Assembly: GCF_013409985.1 (NCBI RefSeq)
Contig: NZ_JACCBY010000002.1
Location: forward strand, 62,001-126,000
Source: Sphingomonas melonis
Lineage (GTDB): Bacteria; Pseudomonadota; Alphaproteobacteria; Sphingomonadales; Sphingomonadaceae
Length of the DNA stretch: 64,000 nucleotides
Direction of reading: 5' to 3'
Every line of letters begins with the position of its first letter. The stretch's first letter is position 1. Shown here piece after piece: positions 51,004-59,337 of the stretch. A model generated the notes under the pieces. It was not told where the DNA came from, made no database searches, and saw only the letters and a program-made list of their open reading frames with translations. Made by a program: the position numbers and the translations under genes.

Positions 51004-53118
51004 ATGATCCTTCGTACGCTGCTGATCGCCTCCACGATCCTTGCCGCCGCGCCCGCGCTCGCGCAGAACGCCCCGATGACGCGCACGCCGACCACCGACA
51101 CCGATCCCTATATCTGGCTCGAGGACAAGGACGGCGCCAAGCCGCTGGCCTGGGTCGAGGCGGAGAACGCCAGGACGCTGCCGCGCCTACAGGGCGACCC
51201 GCGCTACCGGACCTTTTATGCCGAGGCGCTGGCGATCGCCTCCGCCAAGGACCGTATCCCGATGCCGAGCCAGCTGTTCGGCCGCATCTACAATTTCTGG
51301 CGCGACGCCGATCATCCGCAGGGCATCTGGCGCTGGACGACCGAGGCGGACTATGCCCAGCCGCAGCCGCACTGGACGACTGTGCTCGACCTCGATGCGC
51401 TGTCCAAGGCCGAGGGCAAGAAATGGGTGTGGAAGGGCGCCTCGTGCCTCCAGCCCGAGGAGCGCCTGTGCCTCGTCGCGCTGTCGGAGGGCGGCGAGGA
51501 TGCGATCAGCTATCGCGAATTCGACCTTGCCGCCGGCCGCTTCGTCGACGGCGGTTTCGCGCTGCCCAAGTCCAAGCAGGGCGCGAGCTGGCTCGACAAG
51601 GACACTTTGCTGGTCAGCCGCGACTGGGGCGAGGGGACGATGACCGCGTCCAGCTATCCGTTCGTGGTCAAGATGGTGAAGCGCGGCCAGCCGCTCGCCG
51701 CGGCCCGCGAGATCTTCCGCGGCCAGCCGACCGACCAGCTCGGCACCTATGCCGGCGTGATCACCGACGGTCAGGGCAACCGGCTGGTCGCGATCGAGCG
51801 CCGCGTCACCTTCTTCGGCGGCGAGACGCACGTCTGGACCCCGGCGGGCACCAAGAAGCTCGATATCCCCGCGCGGACCAGCCCGGTCGGCATGGTGGCG
51901 GGACAGGTGCTGTTCCAGACCAGCGATCCCTGGGGCGCGGTGACCGCCGGCTCGGTCGCCTCCGCGCCGCTCGCCGACGTGCAGGCCAATGCGATCAAGC
52001 CCATCGTGCTGTTCGCGCCGACGCCGCGCCAGTCGGTCGACGAGGTGGTGACGACGAGGGACCATGTCGTCCTGATCTACAACGACAATGTCCGGGGCCG
52101 CGCGGCGGTCTACACGCCCGGCAAGGCGGGCTGGACGGCGCGGCCGATCGCGCTGCCCGACAATGTCTCGCTCGGCGTCGCCAGCGCCGACGACAAGAGC
52201 AACCACGGCTATCTCACCGTCACCGGCTTCCTGACCCCGACCACGCTGCTGCCGCTCGACGCGGCGACGGCGAGCGCCGCCAAGCCGGTCAAGACGCTGC
52301 CGGCCAAGTTCGACGCGAGCAACCTCGTCGTCGAACAGCATGAGGCGACCTCGACCGACGGCACCAAGGTGCCCTATTTCATCGTCCACAAGAAGGGCAT
52401 CGCGCTCGACGGCACGACGCCGACGATCATGACCGCTTATGGCGGGTTCGAGGTGCCGATGCTGCCGGGCTATTCGGCGATCACCGGCAAATTGTGGCTG
52501 GAGCGCGGCGGCAGCTACGTGCTCGCCAACATCCGCGGCGGCGGCGAGTTCGGCCCCAAATGGCACGACGCCGGCCGCAAGACCAAGCGGCAGGTGATCT
52601 ACGACGATTTCGCGAGCGTTGCGAAGGACCTGATCGCGCGGAAGCTGACCAGTCCGCAGAAACTCGGCATCTATGGCGGGTCGAACGGCGGGCTGCTGAT
52701 GGGCGTCGAGTTCAACCAGCACCCCGACCTGTGGAAGGCGGTGACCATCCAGGTGCCGCTGCTCGACATGCTGCGCTACGAACAGATTGCGGCGGGCGCA
52801 TCCTGGGTCGACGAATATGGCTCGGTGACGGTGCCCGAGGAGAAGGCGTTCCTCGCGACGATCTCGCCCTATCACAACATCAAGAAGGGCGTGGCCTATC
52901 CCGAGCCGTATATCTGGACGACGACCAAGGACGATCGCGTCGGGCCGCAGCACGCCCGCAAGTTCGCCGCGCGGTTGAAGGACTACGGCCTGCCGTACCT
53001 GTTCTACGAGGACACCGCCGGCGGCCATTCGGGCGACGCGGACATCGAACAGGGGGCCCGGCTCCAGGCGCTGCAGATGACCTATTTCGCCCAGAAGCTG
53101 ATCGGCCCGGCGCAATAG
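51004..53118 (+). CDS. Prolyl oligopeptidase family serine peptidase (S9A)
   Basis: Secreted peptidase of 704 residues with a Sec signal peptide (about 1-21, ending PALAQ). An N-terminal beta-propeller (about 100-430) gates a C-terminal alpha/beta hydrolase domain with Ser560 in GGSNGG, Asp643 or Asp644 and His675 in GGHSG. It probably cleaves short peptides in the periplasm. It lies about 140 nt downstream of the DUF885 gene on the same strand; the spacer contains a CCCTCC/GGAGGG hairpin. A long GC palindrome follows the stop. Confidence 0.92.
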   Translation: MILRTLLIASTILAAAPALAQNAPMTRTPTTDTDPYIWLEDKDGAKPLAWVEAENARTLPRLQGDPRYRTFYAEALAIASAKDRIPMPSQLFGRIYNFWRDADHPQGIWRWTTEADYAQPQPHWTTVLDLDALSKAEGKKWVWKGASCLQPEERLCLVALSEGGEDAISYREFDLAAGRFVDGGFALPKSKQGASWLDKDTLLVSRDWGEGTMTASSYPFVVKMVKRGQPLAAAREIFRGQPTDQLGTYAGVITDGQGNRLVAIERRVTFFGGETHVWTPAGTKKLDIPARTSPVGMVAGQVLFQTSDPWGAVTAGSVASAPLADVQANAIKPIVLFAPTPRQSVDEVVTTRDHVVLIYNDNVRGRAAVYTPGKAGWTARPIALPDNVSLGVASADDKSNHGYLTVTGFLTPTTLLPLDAATASAAKPVKTLPAKFDASNLVVEQHEATSTDGTKVPYFIVHKKGIALDGTTPTIMTAYGGFEVPMLPGYSAITGKLWLERGGSYVLANIRGGGEFGPKWHDAGRKTKRQVIYDDFASVAKDLIARKLTSPQKLGIYGGSNGGLLMGVEFNQHPDLWKAVTIQVPLLDMLRYEQIAAGASWVDEYGSVTVPEEKAFLATISPYHNIKKGVAYPEPYIWTTTKDDRVGPQHARKFAARLKDYGLPYLFYEDTAGGHSGDADIEQGARLQALQMTYFAQKLIGPAQ

Positions 53119-53129
53119 CCCGCCCGTGT

Positions 53130-53150
53130 CCCCGGCCGGTCCGGCCGGGG
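53130..53150 (+). terminator. GC palindrome after the S9 peptidase gene
   Basis: A perfect 10-bp inverted repeat, CCCCGGCCGG-T-CCGGCCGGGG, 12 nt after the stop. No T-run follows, so it is a putative terminator or mRNA-end stabiliser. Confidence 0.5.
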
Positions 53151-53165
53151 GCGTAGCGGCGGCGC

Positions 53166-53176
53166 GGGGGGGGGGG
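53166..53176. repeat. Homopolymer of 11 G
   Basis: An uninterrupted run of eleven G bases. Such tracts are rare in this window and prone to slippage or sequencing error. It marks the broken end of the retropepsin-like fragment on the minus strand. Confidence 0.8.
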
Positions 53177-53466
53177 CGGCGGGTGGTGCCGCGAATGGCG
53201 CAGTCGGCCTGCAAGCGGGGATCGTCCGCCGCCAGCCCGAGGGCTGCCCGTGCCGCCGGATTGCCGATCGAAATGGTGGCACCGGTGTCGATCCGCGCAT
53301 CGATGACGACGCCGTTGATCCTGACCGGCACCTGCACCAGCCCGTCCGCCCGCCGCCCCGCCAGAGTGGCAAATCCGGCCGGCGCGGGGCCCGAGGGCGG
53401 TATGACAAACAGTGGACGGTTGATGCGGTACGCACTGTCGCTGTTTGATTCGCCGAGCGGCGGCAT
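53177..53466 (-). pseudogene. Retropepsin-like aspartic protease fragment
   Basis: About 96 codons from ATG 53466 encode a retropepsin-type half: GLVQVPVRINGVVIDARIDT with the catalytic D60-T61-G62 followed by ATISIGNPAARAALGL. The family fold needs about 110-130 residues; here the similarity ends at an 11-G tract (53166-53176). The frame then runs open antisense through the S9 peptidase only because of high GC. It is best read as a truncated gene. Alternatively it could be a slippage-controlled gene, or a homopolymer error could hide a longer frame. Confidence 0.45.
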
Positions 53467-53923
53467 CTCGGGCGTCTTGCGCTAAATCGACATCACGTCG
53501 CCCGCGTCGCGCAGCATTGGCGTCACGCCATCCCACGGGCCTGTCGTAGTCTGAGCTGTGCGGCTTGCGACAGGACCCCGACGTAGAAGACGACCGATGG
53601 GTACAGTCCTCGTGATGAGCGTCGCTCAAAGCATGAGGCACATGCTTGCTGCGCAGCCTTTCAGATCGTCCTCCACAATGGATCGGCATGTACCAGCCAC
53701 GGATAGGGCGCCGGTTCGGTCCGCTCATGTGTGCTGCGCCAGCGGCGATCTTCCGTGAAGCGGCTTCAGGCCGCACCGACGACGGCCGCTTACGGGCGGC
53801 GCTTGGTCACGGAATTTGCCGAGCGAGTCCGTTCCCGTCGTTTCGTTCCTAAGATGGGGACGGGAGAGCAGGGGGGTAGACGTGTCAGCGCACCCCGCTG
53901 CTGCAAGACAAGGGGTGAGCTTG
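53467..53923. other. Intergenic region upstream of a TonB-dependent receptor
   Basis: 457 bases without a recognised gene. It must contain the receptor promoter and leader. A GTTCCCGTC...GACGGGAG inverted repeat (about 53831-53870) lies near its end. Composition is less GC-rich than flanking genes. Several short frames are open but none has a convincing start. Confidence 0.5.
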
Positions 53924-56900
53924 GTGACTTTGGTGAAATCTGCATGTTCGACCCTGCGCTATGGCGTTTCGGCCGCGGCGTTGCTGACCGCGATGGCGGT
54001 CCAGGCCCAAGCGCAGGACGCGACGCCGGCGGCGGTGGCGGAGGCAGCCCGCGCGGATGAGACCGCAGCGCCGCAGGCGCCGGCAGCGGCGGCCGTCCAG
54101 GATCAGCAGGCGAGCAAGCCCGCCGCGCAGGCCGATCCCGGCCAGGGCAACGAGATCGTCGTCACCGGCACGCTGTTCCGCGATTCCAACGCGACCTCGA
54201 TCTCGCCGGTGACCATGCTGACCGCGGAGACGCTGGAACGCGCGAACATCACGACCGCGCAGGCCGCGATCCGCTCGGTGTCGGCCGACAGCGCCGGGTC
54301 GATTTCCACCGGCTTCCGTAACGGCTTCTCGGCGGGCGGCGCCGCGGTGTCGCTGCGCGGCCTGGGGGTCTCGTCGACCGTGGTGCTGATCGACGGGCTG
54401 CGTTCGGCGAACTTCCCGCTCAACGACGACGGCCACAACGCCTATGTCGATCTCAACTCGATCCCGTTCAGCATCGTCGACCGTATCGAAGTGTTGAAGG
54501 ACGGCGCATCGTCGACCTACGGCGCGGACGCGATCGGCGGCGTGGTCAACCTGATCAGCAAGAAGCATTTCGAGGGCATCGAAGGGTCGGCCGAAGGCGG
54601 TACGACCGAGCAGGGCGATGGCTCGCATTATCGTGCGACGCTGACCGCCGGCTATGGCAATTACGAGGAGAAGGGCTGGAACTTCTACCTGAACGGTGAA
54701 TACACCTATGATGGGTACATCAAGAACCACTCACGCGGCTATCCGTTCAACACGCTCGACCTGCGGCCCAGCGGCTTGGCCGACCGCAACCGCAACGACG
54801 ACTCGCTGGTGGTGTCGAACCCGCAGGCGGTCGTCACCCGCGTGACGCAGACCGATCTCAACAATCCGCTCTCCGGCCAGGACGGTGCGCCACCCACCAA
54901 TGAATATCAGTTGCTCAACCCGAACGCCTGCCCGCGCGGCACCTTCACGGTGAACACAAACGAGGCCCAGGGAACCGGCTGTGCCCACAACATCCCCGAT
55001 GAGTATTTCATCGTCCAGCCCCGCCAGCAGCGGTATTCGACCACCGGTCGGCTTACCATGCGCCTCAGCGACAATCTGGAAGCCTTCGCGAGTGCCAGCT
55101 ACTCCCATTCCGACGTCGGCATCGTGGACGTGCCTTCGTCCATCCTTCAGAACCAGCCGTTTGGCGGTTCACCCGCATTGTCTTCTAAGAACCCCGGCAT
55201 CGTCCTGCCCGTCTATGTCTGCTCGGCGGGTGTGAACTGCGCCAACGCGGCCGACAAAAGGCTGAACCCAAACAACCCCTATGCGGCCGCCTTTGCCGAA
55301 CACCCCGGCGATGGTGCCGCGCGCATCTATTATCTGTTCGGCGACATCCCCACTGGCAGCGAACGCTATGTCGACGTGTTCCGCGCCACGGGGGGCATTT
55401 CGGGCAATCTCGGCAATGGCTTCAGGTTCCGCCTGAATGGCGTCTACGCCCGCGACGATTTCAGCATCACGCAATATGGCGCCATCAACGTCCAGGGCCT
55501 GTTGAACGCGATCAACACGGGCGCGTACAATTTCGTCAATCCCGAACTCAACACTGCGGCCGTGCGCAGCCAGATATCGCCGAACCGCACCACGCCCTCC
55601 TACTCGACGATCGCGACGATCGGCGGCTCGATCATCAAGGCCGTGATGGCGCTGCCCGGCGGGGATCTCAACATGGGCGCGGGCTTCCAGGTGCGTCGCG
55701 AGACGCTGATGAACCGCAACCAGAACGCCGACCTCAGCTATTATGGGATGACCACGTCGTCCGCCCAGGGACGTCAGACCGTGACGGCCGGCTTCTTCGA
55801 GATCGACGCGCCGTTCGCCAACGAAGTCGACCTCAACGTGTCGGGTCGATACGATCATTATTCGCAGGGCTACAGCCACTTCTCGCCCAAGGTCGGTGTC
55901 AAGTTCACGCCGGTCGAGCAGATCGCGCTTCGCGCCACCTATTCGCAAGGGTTCCGCGCGCCGACCTTCGCGGAGTACAACCCGGCGAGCAGCTACGCCG
56001 GCTTCTCGCCCTTCACGCCGCCTAAAAGCTTCATCGAAGCGCACAAAAGCAATCCGGCCTATACGAGCACCTATATCCTGGGTACCGCGGCGCAGGGCGC
56101 ACCCGAGATTCTCCCGGAAGTGTCGCGGAGCATTACGCTCGGTACGATCATCAAGCCGACGCGCTGGTTCAACCTGACCGTCGACTATTACAACATCAAG
56201 AAATCAAACCTCATCGTCAGTGGGCCTAAGGGAGCCGCCGCGATCGACGCTTATTATGGCCAGACCAACAAGGCGGACGCCTGCGCTGCGCTTGCTCGCG
56301 TGGGTGAAGGCTATAGATGCGATGTCGTCGATGCGCCCGATCCCTATAACCCGGGCGCCTTACCGCGACTGCTGGTGTTCAAGGCACCCTATGCCAACGC
56401 CAATTATCAGATCAGCTCGGGCATCGACATGCAGGCCAGCGCCAATGTTCCGCTGTCGGATGGCGTGCGCCTGATCAGTCGCCTCGACGTCACCCGCGTG
56501 CTTCGCCTCGATCTGGTGACCCCCGAGGGCGTGGTGCAGAAGTACGCAGGAACGCTGGGGCCGTACAGGCTGTCGTCAGGCGGCGGTACGCCAAGCATCC
56601 GCGGCAACTGGCAGAACGCGCTGGAGGTGGGCAAATTCTCGCTTACCACGACGGCCTATTATGTTGGGAGGATCAAACAGGTCGCGGCTGACCGGATCAA
56701 GCCCAACGACAGCGACGGGGTGATCGATCTGTCGTGCAAGAATACGTTGGCGCCGGTGCCGGACGGTGGCGACAAGAACAACCAATGCTATGTGCGCCCG
56801 TTCATCTACGTCGACCTGAACGCGGCTGTGGAGGTGAATGACCAGCTGCGGTTCTTCGTCAACGTACAGAACCTGACCAACGCCCGCGCGCCGCTGGCCT

Positions 56901-56998
56901 CGGGCGCCTATACGACCAACCCGAACTATCTCAACAGCTGGCACTATACAGGGGTCGTCGGCCGCAACTTCAGTGCCGGCGCGAAGTTCAACTTCTAA
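53924..56998 (+). CDS. TonB-dependent receptor
   Basis: Outer-membrane transporter of about 1024 residues. The GTG start at 53924 has AAGGGG 8 nt upstream and opens directly into a signal peptide (MTLVKSACSTLRYGVSAAAL, cleavage near AQAQ); GTG 53915 is an alternative. A Pro/Ala-rich linker precedes the TonB-box-like NEIVVTGTL, then the plug (LRGLGVSSTVVLIDGLRSAN, VEVLKDGASSTYGADAIGG-like) and the barrel, ending in NFSAGAKFNF. The plug resembles the group annotated for peptide- or siderophore-type substrates, but specificity is not determined. Adjacent peptidases make peptide uptake plausible. Confidence 0.92.
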   Translation: MTLVKSACSTLRYGVSAAALLTAMAVQAQAQDATPAAVAEAARADETAAPQAPAAAAVQDQQASKPAAQADPGQGNEIVVTGTLFRDSNATSISPVTMLTAETLERANITTAQAAIRSVSADSAGSISTGFRNGFSAGGAAVSLRGLGVSSTVVLIDGLRSANFPLNDDGHNAYVDLNSIPFSIVDRIEVLKDGASSTYGADAIGGVVNLISKKHFEGIEGSAEGGTTEQGDGSHYRATLTAGYGNYEEKGWNFYLNGEYTYDGYIKNHSRGYPFNTLDLRPSGLADRNRNDDSLVVSNPQAVVTRVTQTDLNNPLSGQDGAPPTNEYQLLNPNACPRGTFTVNTNEAQGTGCAHNIPDEYFIVQPRQQRYSTTGRLTMRLSDNLEAFASASYSHSDVGIVDVPSSILQNQPFGGSPALSSKNPGIVLPVYVCSAGVNCANAADKRLNPNNPYAAAFAEHPGDGAARIYYLFGDIPTGSERYVDVFRATGGISGNLGNGFRFRLNGVYARDDFSITQYGAINVQGLLNAINTGAYNFVNPELNTAAVRSQISPNRTTPSYSTIATIGGSIIKAVMALPGGDLNMGAGFQVRRETLMNRNQNADLSYYGMTTSSAQGRQTVTAGFFEIDAPFANEVDLNVSGRYDHYSQGYSHFSPKVGVKFTPVEQIALRATYSQGFRAPTFAEYNPASSYAGFSPFTPPKSFIEAHKSNPAYTSTYILGTAAQGAPEILPEVSRSITLGTIIKPTRWFNLTVDYYNIKKSNLIVSGPKGAAAIDAYYGQTNKADACAALARVGEGYRCDVVDAPDPYNPGALPRLLVFKAPYANANYQISSGIDMQASANVPLSDGVRLISRLDVTRVLRLDLVTPEGVVQKYAGTLGPYRLSSGGGTPSIRGNWQNALEVGKFSLTTTAYYVGRIKQVAADRIKPNDSDGVIDLSCKNTLAPVPDGGDKNNQCYVRPFIYVDLNAAVEVNDQLRFFVNVQNLTNARAPLASGAYTTNPNYLNSWHYTGVVGRNFSAGAKFNF

Positions 56999-57551
56999 CC
57001 CCGCGATGCGGACCGGTGCGCATCTGGCCGGTGCGTGCGGCGTCCTTGAGAATGGGTGGGCGGTCAGCGAGCTTGCCAATGGTGCGTGGATCGCATGGGG
57101 CGTCCGAGCCCTATCGGGCGGTCCCGCATCAGGACAAGTGCCGTTCGCAAGCGTCCTGGGGCGGTAGTCCCGATCGAGCTGCTGCTGACCGTTTCTACCA
57201 AGCTGGCAGCACCTATCGCTTGCGTTGGCGTTGCGATCTGCTGCCGACTGCAATCTTAGGGTGGGTATCGCCTGCCGCACGCCAGTCGCGATCGGACAAC
57301 TGATTACGCTGGACGGCACCCTGCTTTGAGGAAGGGCTCCGTTGCTCGATCTCTCGCTCAAACCGCTGCGTGTCGGATCTGGGATTCGAACGGCGCTGGA
57401 CCACTAATCCTGTTCGTCACCAGCCGCAGTTGCCGCCCGTGCAAGTCTATGGCGCCCACGGCCGCGCCGACCTGTTGCTCCTCGAGCGGCGCGTCTCCGA
57501 GGGACCGGGCTAACGACTGTGGACACCATTCGGTCACGCGTTTGGATTGAC
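56999..57551. other. Gene-poor region between a TonB-dependent receptor and the TonB gene
   Basis: 553 bases with no supported gene. Both flanking genes end here (convergent), so terminators are expected but no clear hairpin with T-run was seen. One open frame ends near 57509 (PPVQVYGAHGRADLLLLERR before a stop) and looks like a coding remnant of unknown origin. Composition is less GC-rich than nearby genes. Confidence 0.45.
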
Positions 57552-58286
57552 TTAGCGCAGGTCAAGGTGGAATTCGACCGGGATCGTCAATTCGAGCTGG
57601 TCCGGCCTATCCGGCGGGATCGCCGGCAACGGCTGCGCCCGCCGAAATGTTTCGAGCGCCGCCTGGTCGAGCGAGACGGACCCTGATCCGCGCACCACCT
57701 GCGCATCGAGTACCATGCCGGCACGGTTCATCCGGAACCGGACATGGACAATGCCCTGCTGCCGGGCGGCACGGGCGCGTGGGGGATAGCGGCGAAATCG
57801 CTCGAGATGCGCGAGCAGGATGCCTTCCCAATCTGGTCTGGCAGCGTCGGACAGGCGATCCATCACGGGCGCGGCGATCGTGCGCGGAGCGGTCGTCTGG
57901 ACAACCGGCGGCGCTGGATCGGTCGGCGGCGTGGCCTCCGCAGGCCGGGTCGGGGCCGCGGGCGGCGCCGGAAGCGGGATGACAGGGACTGGCGCAGCCA
58001 CTGTGCGGGTATCGGGCTTGGCCGCCTGCCGCTCGACCTGCTGCGGGCCGGGCGCGACATCGCGCACAGGCTCCGGAGGTGAGGCGAGCGGCATCAGGTT
58101 CACCACCATCGGCCGCGTGATCGGTGGCGCGGGTCGCACGATCGTCCAGGTGACGAGGGCACCGGCCAGCACCAGCGCGGCGATCAGCAGGGTGCCGCCG
58201 ACACCGAACAGCCGGCTCGACCAGTCACTGTGCCGGTCGCAATAGCGCGCGTCACGCCGCCGGTCGTGTCCATCCATGATCGTCAC
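57552..58286 (-). CDS. TonB-family energy transducer
   Basis: Inner-membrane protein of 244 residues linking ExbBD energy to outer-membrane receptors. A short basic cytoplasmic lead, one membrane helix (about 26-48), a Pro/Ala-rich periplasmic spacer (about 53-140) and a C-terminal TonB domain (about 155-244) with RYPPRARAARQQGIVHVRF and VVRGSGSVSLDQAALE. The GTG start overlaps the upstream DUF454 stop (GTGA); ATG 58277 is an alternative. Last gene of the heme operon, probably dedicated to its receptor. exbB and exbD are not present and must be supplied from elsewhere. Confidence 0.9.
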   Translation of the reverse strand: MTIMDGHDRRRDARYCDRHSDWSSRLFGVGGTLLIAALVLAGALVTWTIVRPAPPITRPMVVNLMPLASPPEPVRDVAPGPQQVERQAAKPDTRTVAAPVPVIPLPAPPAAPTRPAEATPPTDPAPPVVQTTAPRTIAAPVMDRLSDAARPDWEGILLAHLERFRRYPPRARAARQQGIVHVRFRMNRAGMVLDAQVVRGSGSVSLDQAALETFRRAQPLPAIPPDRPDQLELTIPVEFHLDLR

Positions 58287-58717
58287 GCCTCCATGCTCGG
58301 GCTAGGCCGGGTGACGATCCAGGCCGCGCTGCCGATCATCGCGGCTGCGACCGACATCGCAGCGATCTGACCCGGTCGCGCGGCAAGGCAGAAGATCGCG
58401 TAATCGTCCGTCATCTCGACACAGGCTGCGATGTTCGCGCGGCGGGGAATCGCCCGCTCCGCTCGCCAGGCGCATAGCGGCGGCTCACCTCGCGGATGAT
58501 CGAATAACCAGCGTTCCCGCCGCACCGATGAGCGCGCGAAACAGGGCAGCGCAAGGATCAGGCTATCGGTCGTTGGCAGCAGCGGCACGAACAGGCCGAC
58601 AAAGCTGATCCCGACCAAGAAGAGGCCGAGCGCCATCCGCAGAGTCCGGGTCGTGCGGCCCCGCGCGTGCCGAACCGACGCGGGTGCAGGGCGGTCAGCC
58701 GAGCCGTTGGTCGACAT
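58283..58717 (-). CDS. YbaN-like DUF454 membrane protein
   Basis: Inner-membrane protein of 144 residues of the YbaN/DUF454 family: GLFVPLLPTTDSLILALPCF followed by ARSS and a WLFDHP stretch are the family signatures; two to three hydrophobic helices. The function is unestablished, but the family often occurs in iron and heme loci. It overlaps the heme oxygenase end by 23 nt and the TonB start by 4 nt, placing it inside the operon. ATG 58717 is chosen; 58735 is an alternative. Confidence 0.82.
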   Translation of the reverse strand: MSTNGSADRPAPASVRHARGRTTRTLRMALGLFLVGISFVGLFVPLLPTTDSLILALPCFARSSVRRERWLFDHPRGEPPLCAWRAERAIPRRANIAACVEMTDDYAIFCLAARPGQIAAMSVAAAMIGSAAWIVTRPSPSMEA

Positions 58718-59300
58718 GGGCTTGTACCTGCGCAAAGGCAGCGGTGGCGCCGGTGATCACCCGCGCTTCATCTTCTGGGGCAAGATCGACCGCGTCGAGC
58801 GCCCGGACGAAGGCGCGCCAATGCGCGGCAGGGCCTTCCGGCGCAGGCGCGAGATGGCGCGCCCCGAAGCCGTCGGACAGGCCGAGCTTGGCGGCCTCCC
58901 TGCGCAGCAGCGCGGCACCCATCCGCGATCCCTCGGCGACGTACAGCCAGCCGAGCGCGGTCGGTAGGTCGATCGGCTTGTCGGCAGCGAAGATCGGCGG
59001 CGACTCCCCCGGCGGAACGGGCGCCCCGAGATCCGCCAAATCGAGCGCGAGCAGCGGTAATTGCCGCCGCAGCGCCAAGTTTGACAGCACGGCGCGCAGG
59101 GCGGGATCGGCATAGAGCGCGTCGATGTCCCGGTGGAACAGATACTGGGACGCAGCGAAGCGCGCATAGCCGTCGCGGGTGGCGAAGGAGGCGGCATTCA
59201 TCACCGTATGATCGAGCCGTTCATGTGTCTCGCGGGTCATCGCGCGGAGGCGGAGAGCGCGGCTATCCGCGGGGATAGCAAGGTCGGGCAGCGGGCTCAT
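58695..59300 (-). CDS. Biliverdin-producing heme oxygenase
   Basis: Cytoplasmic enzyme of 201 residues that opens imported heme to biliverdin, CO and iron. The proximal ligand is His26 in MTRETHERLDH and the distal glycine-rich helix reads EGSRMGAAL (123-131). The length fits bacterial heme oxygenases of the HemO/BphO group. ATG 59300 has GGAG 8 nt upstream; upstream in-frame ATG 59348 would overlap the Slam gene. Its position after the hemophore and Slam genes links it to heme-iron release. No phytochrome gene is adjacent. Confidence 0.9.
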   Translation of the reverse strand: MSPLPDLAIPADSRALRLRAMTRETHERLDHTVMNAASFATRDGYARFAASQYLFHRDIDALYADPALRAVLSNLALRRQLPLLALDLADLGAPVPPGESPPIFAADKPIDLPTALGWLYVAEGSRMGAALLRREAAKLGLSDGFGARHLAPAPEGPAAHWRAFVRALDAVDLAPEDEARVITGATAAFAQVQAHVDQRLG

Positions 59301-59337
59301 GACGAAGTCTCCAGGGCGAGGGGAAGGAGGGCGTAGG

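Noticed and set aside
51187..53176. Extension of the retropepsin-like frame through the S9 peptidase region
   Set aside because: Only the first 96 codons look like a protease; the rest is antisense to a well-supported gene and rich in Arg/Asp repeats.
57410..57460. Thioredoxin-like CRPC followed by KSMAP in a short plus-strand frame
   Set aside because: Only the short active-site-like stretch matches; no fold before or after it, no start site and the frame ends soon.
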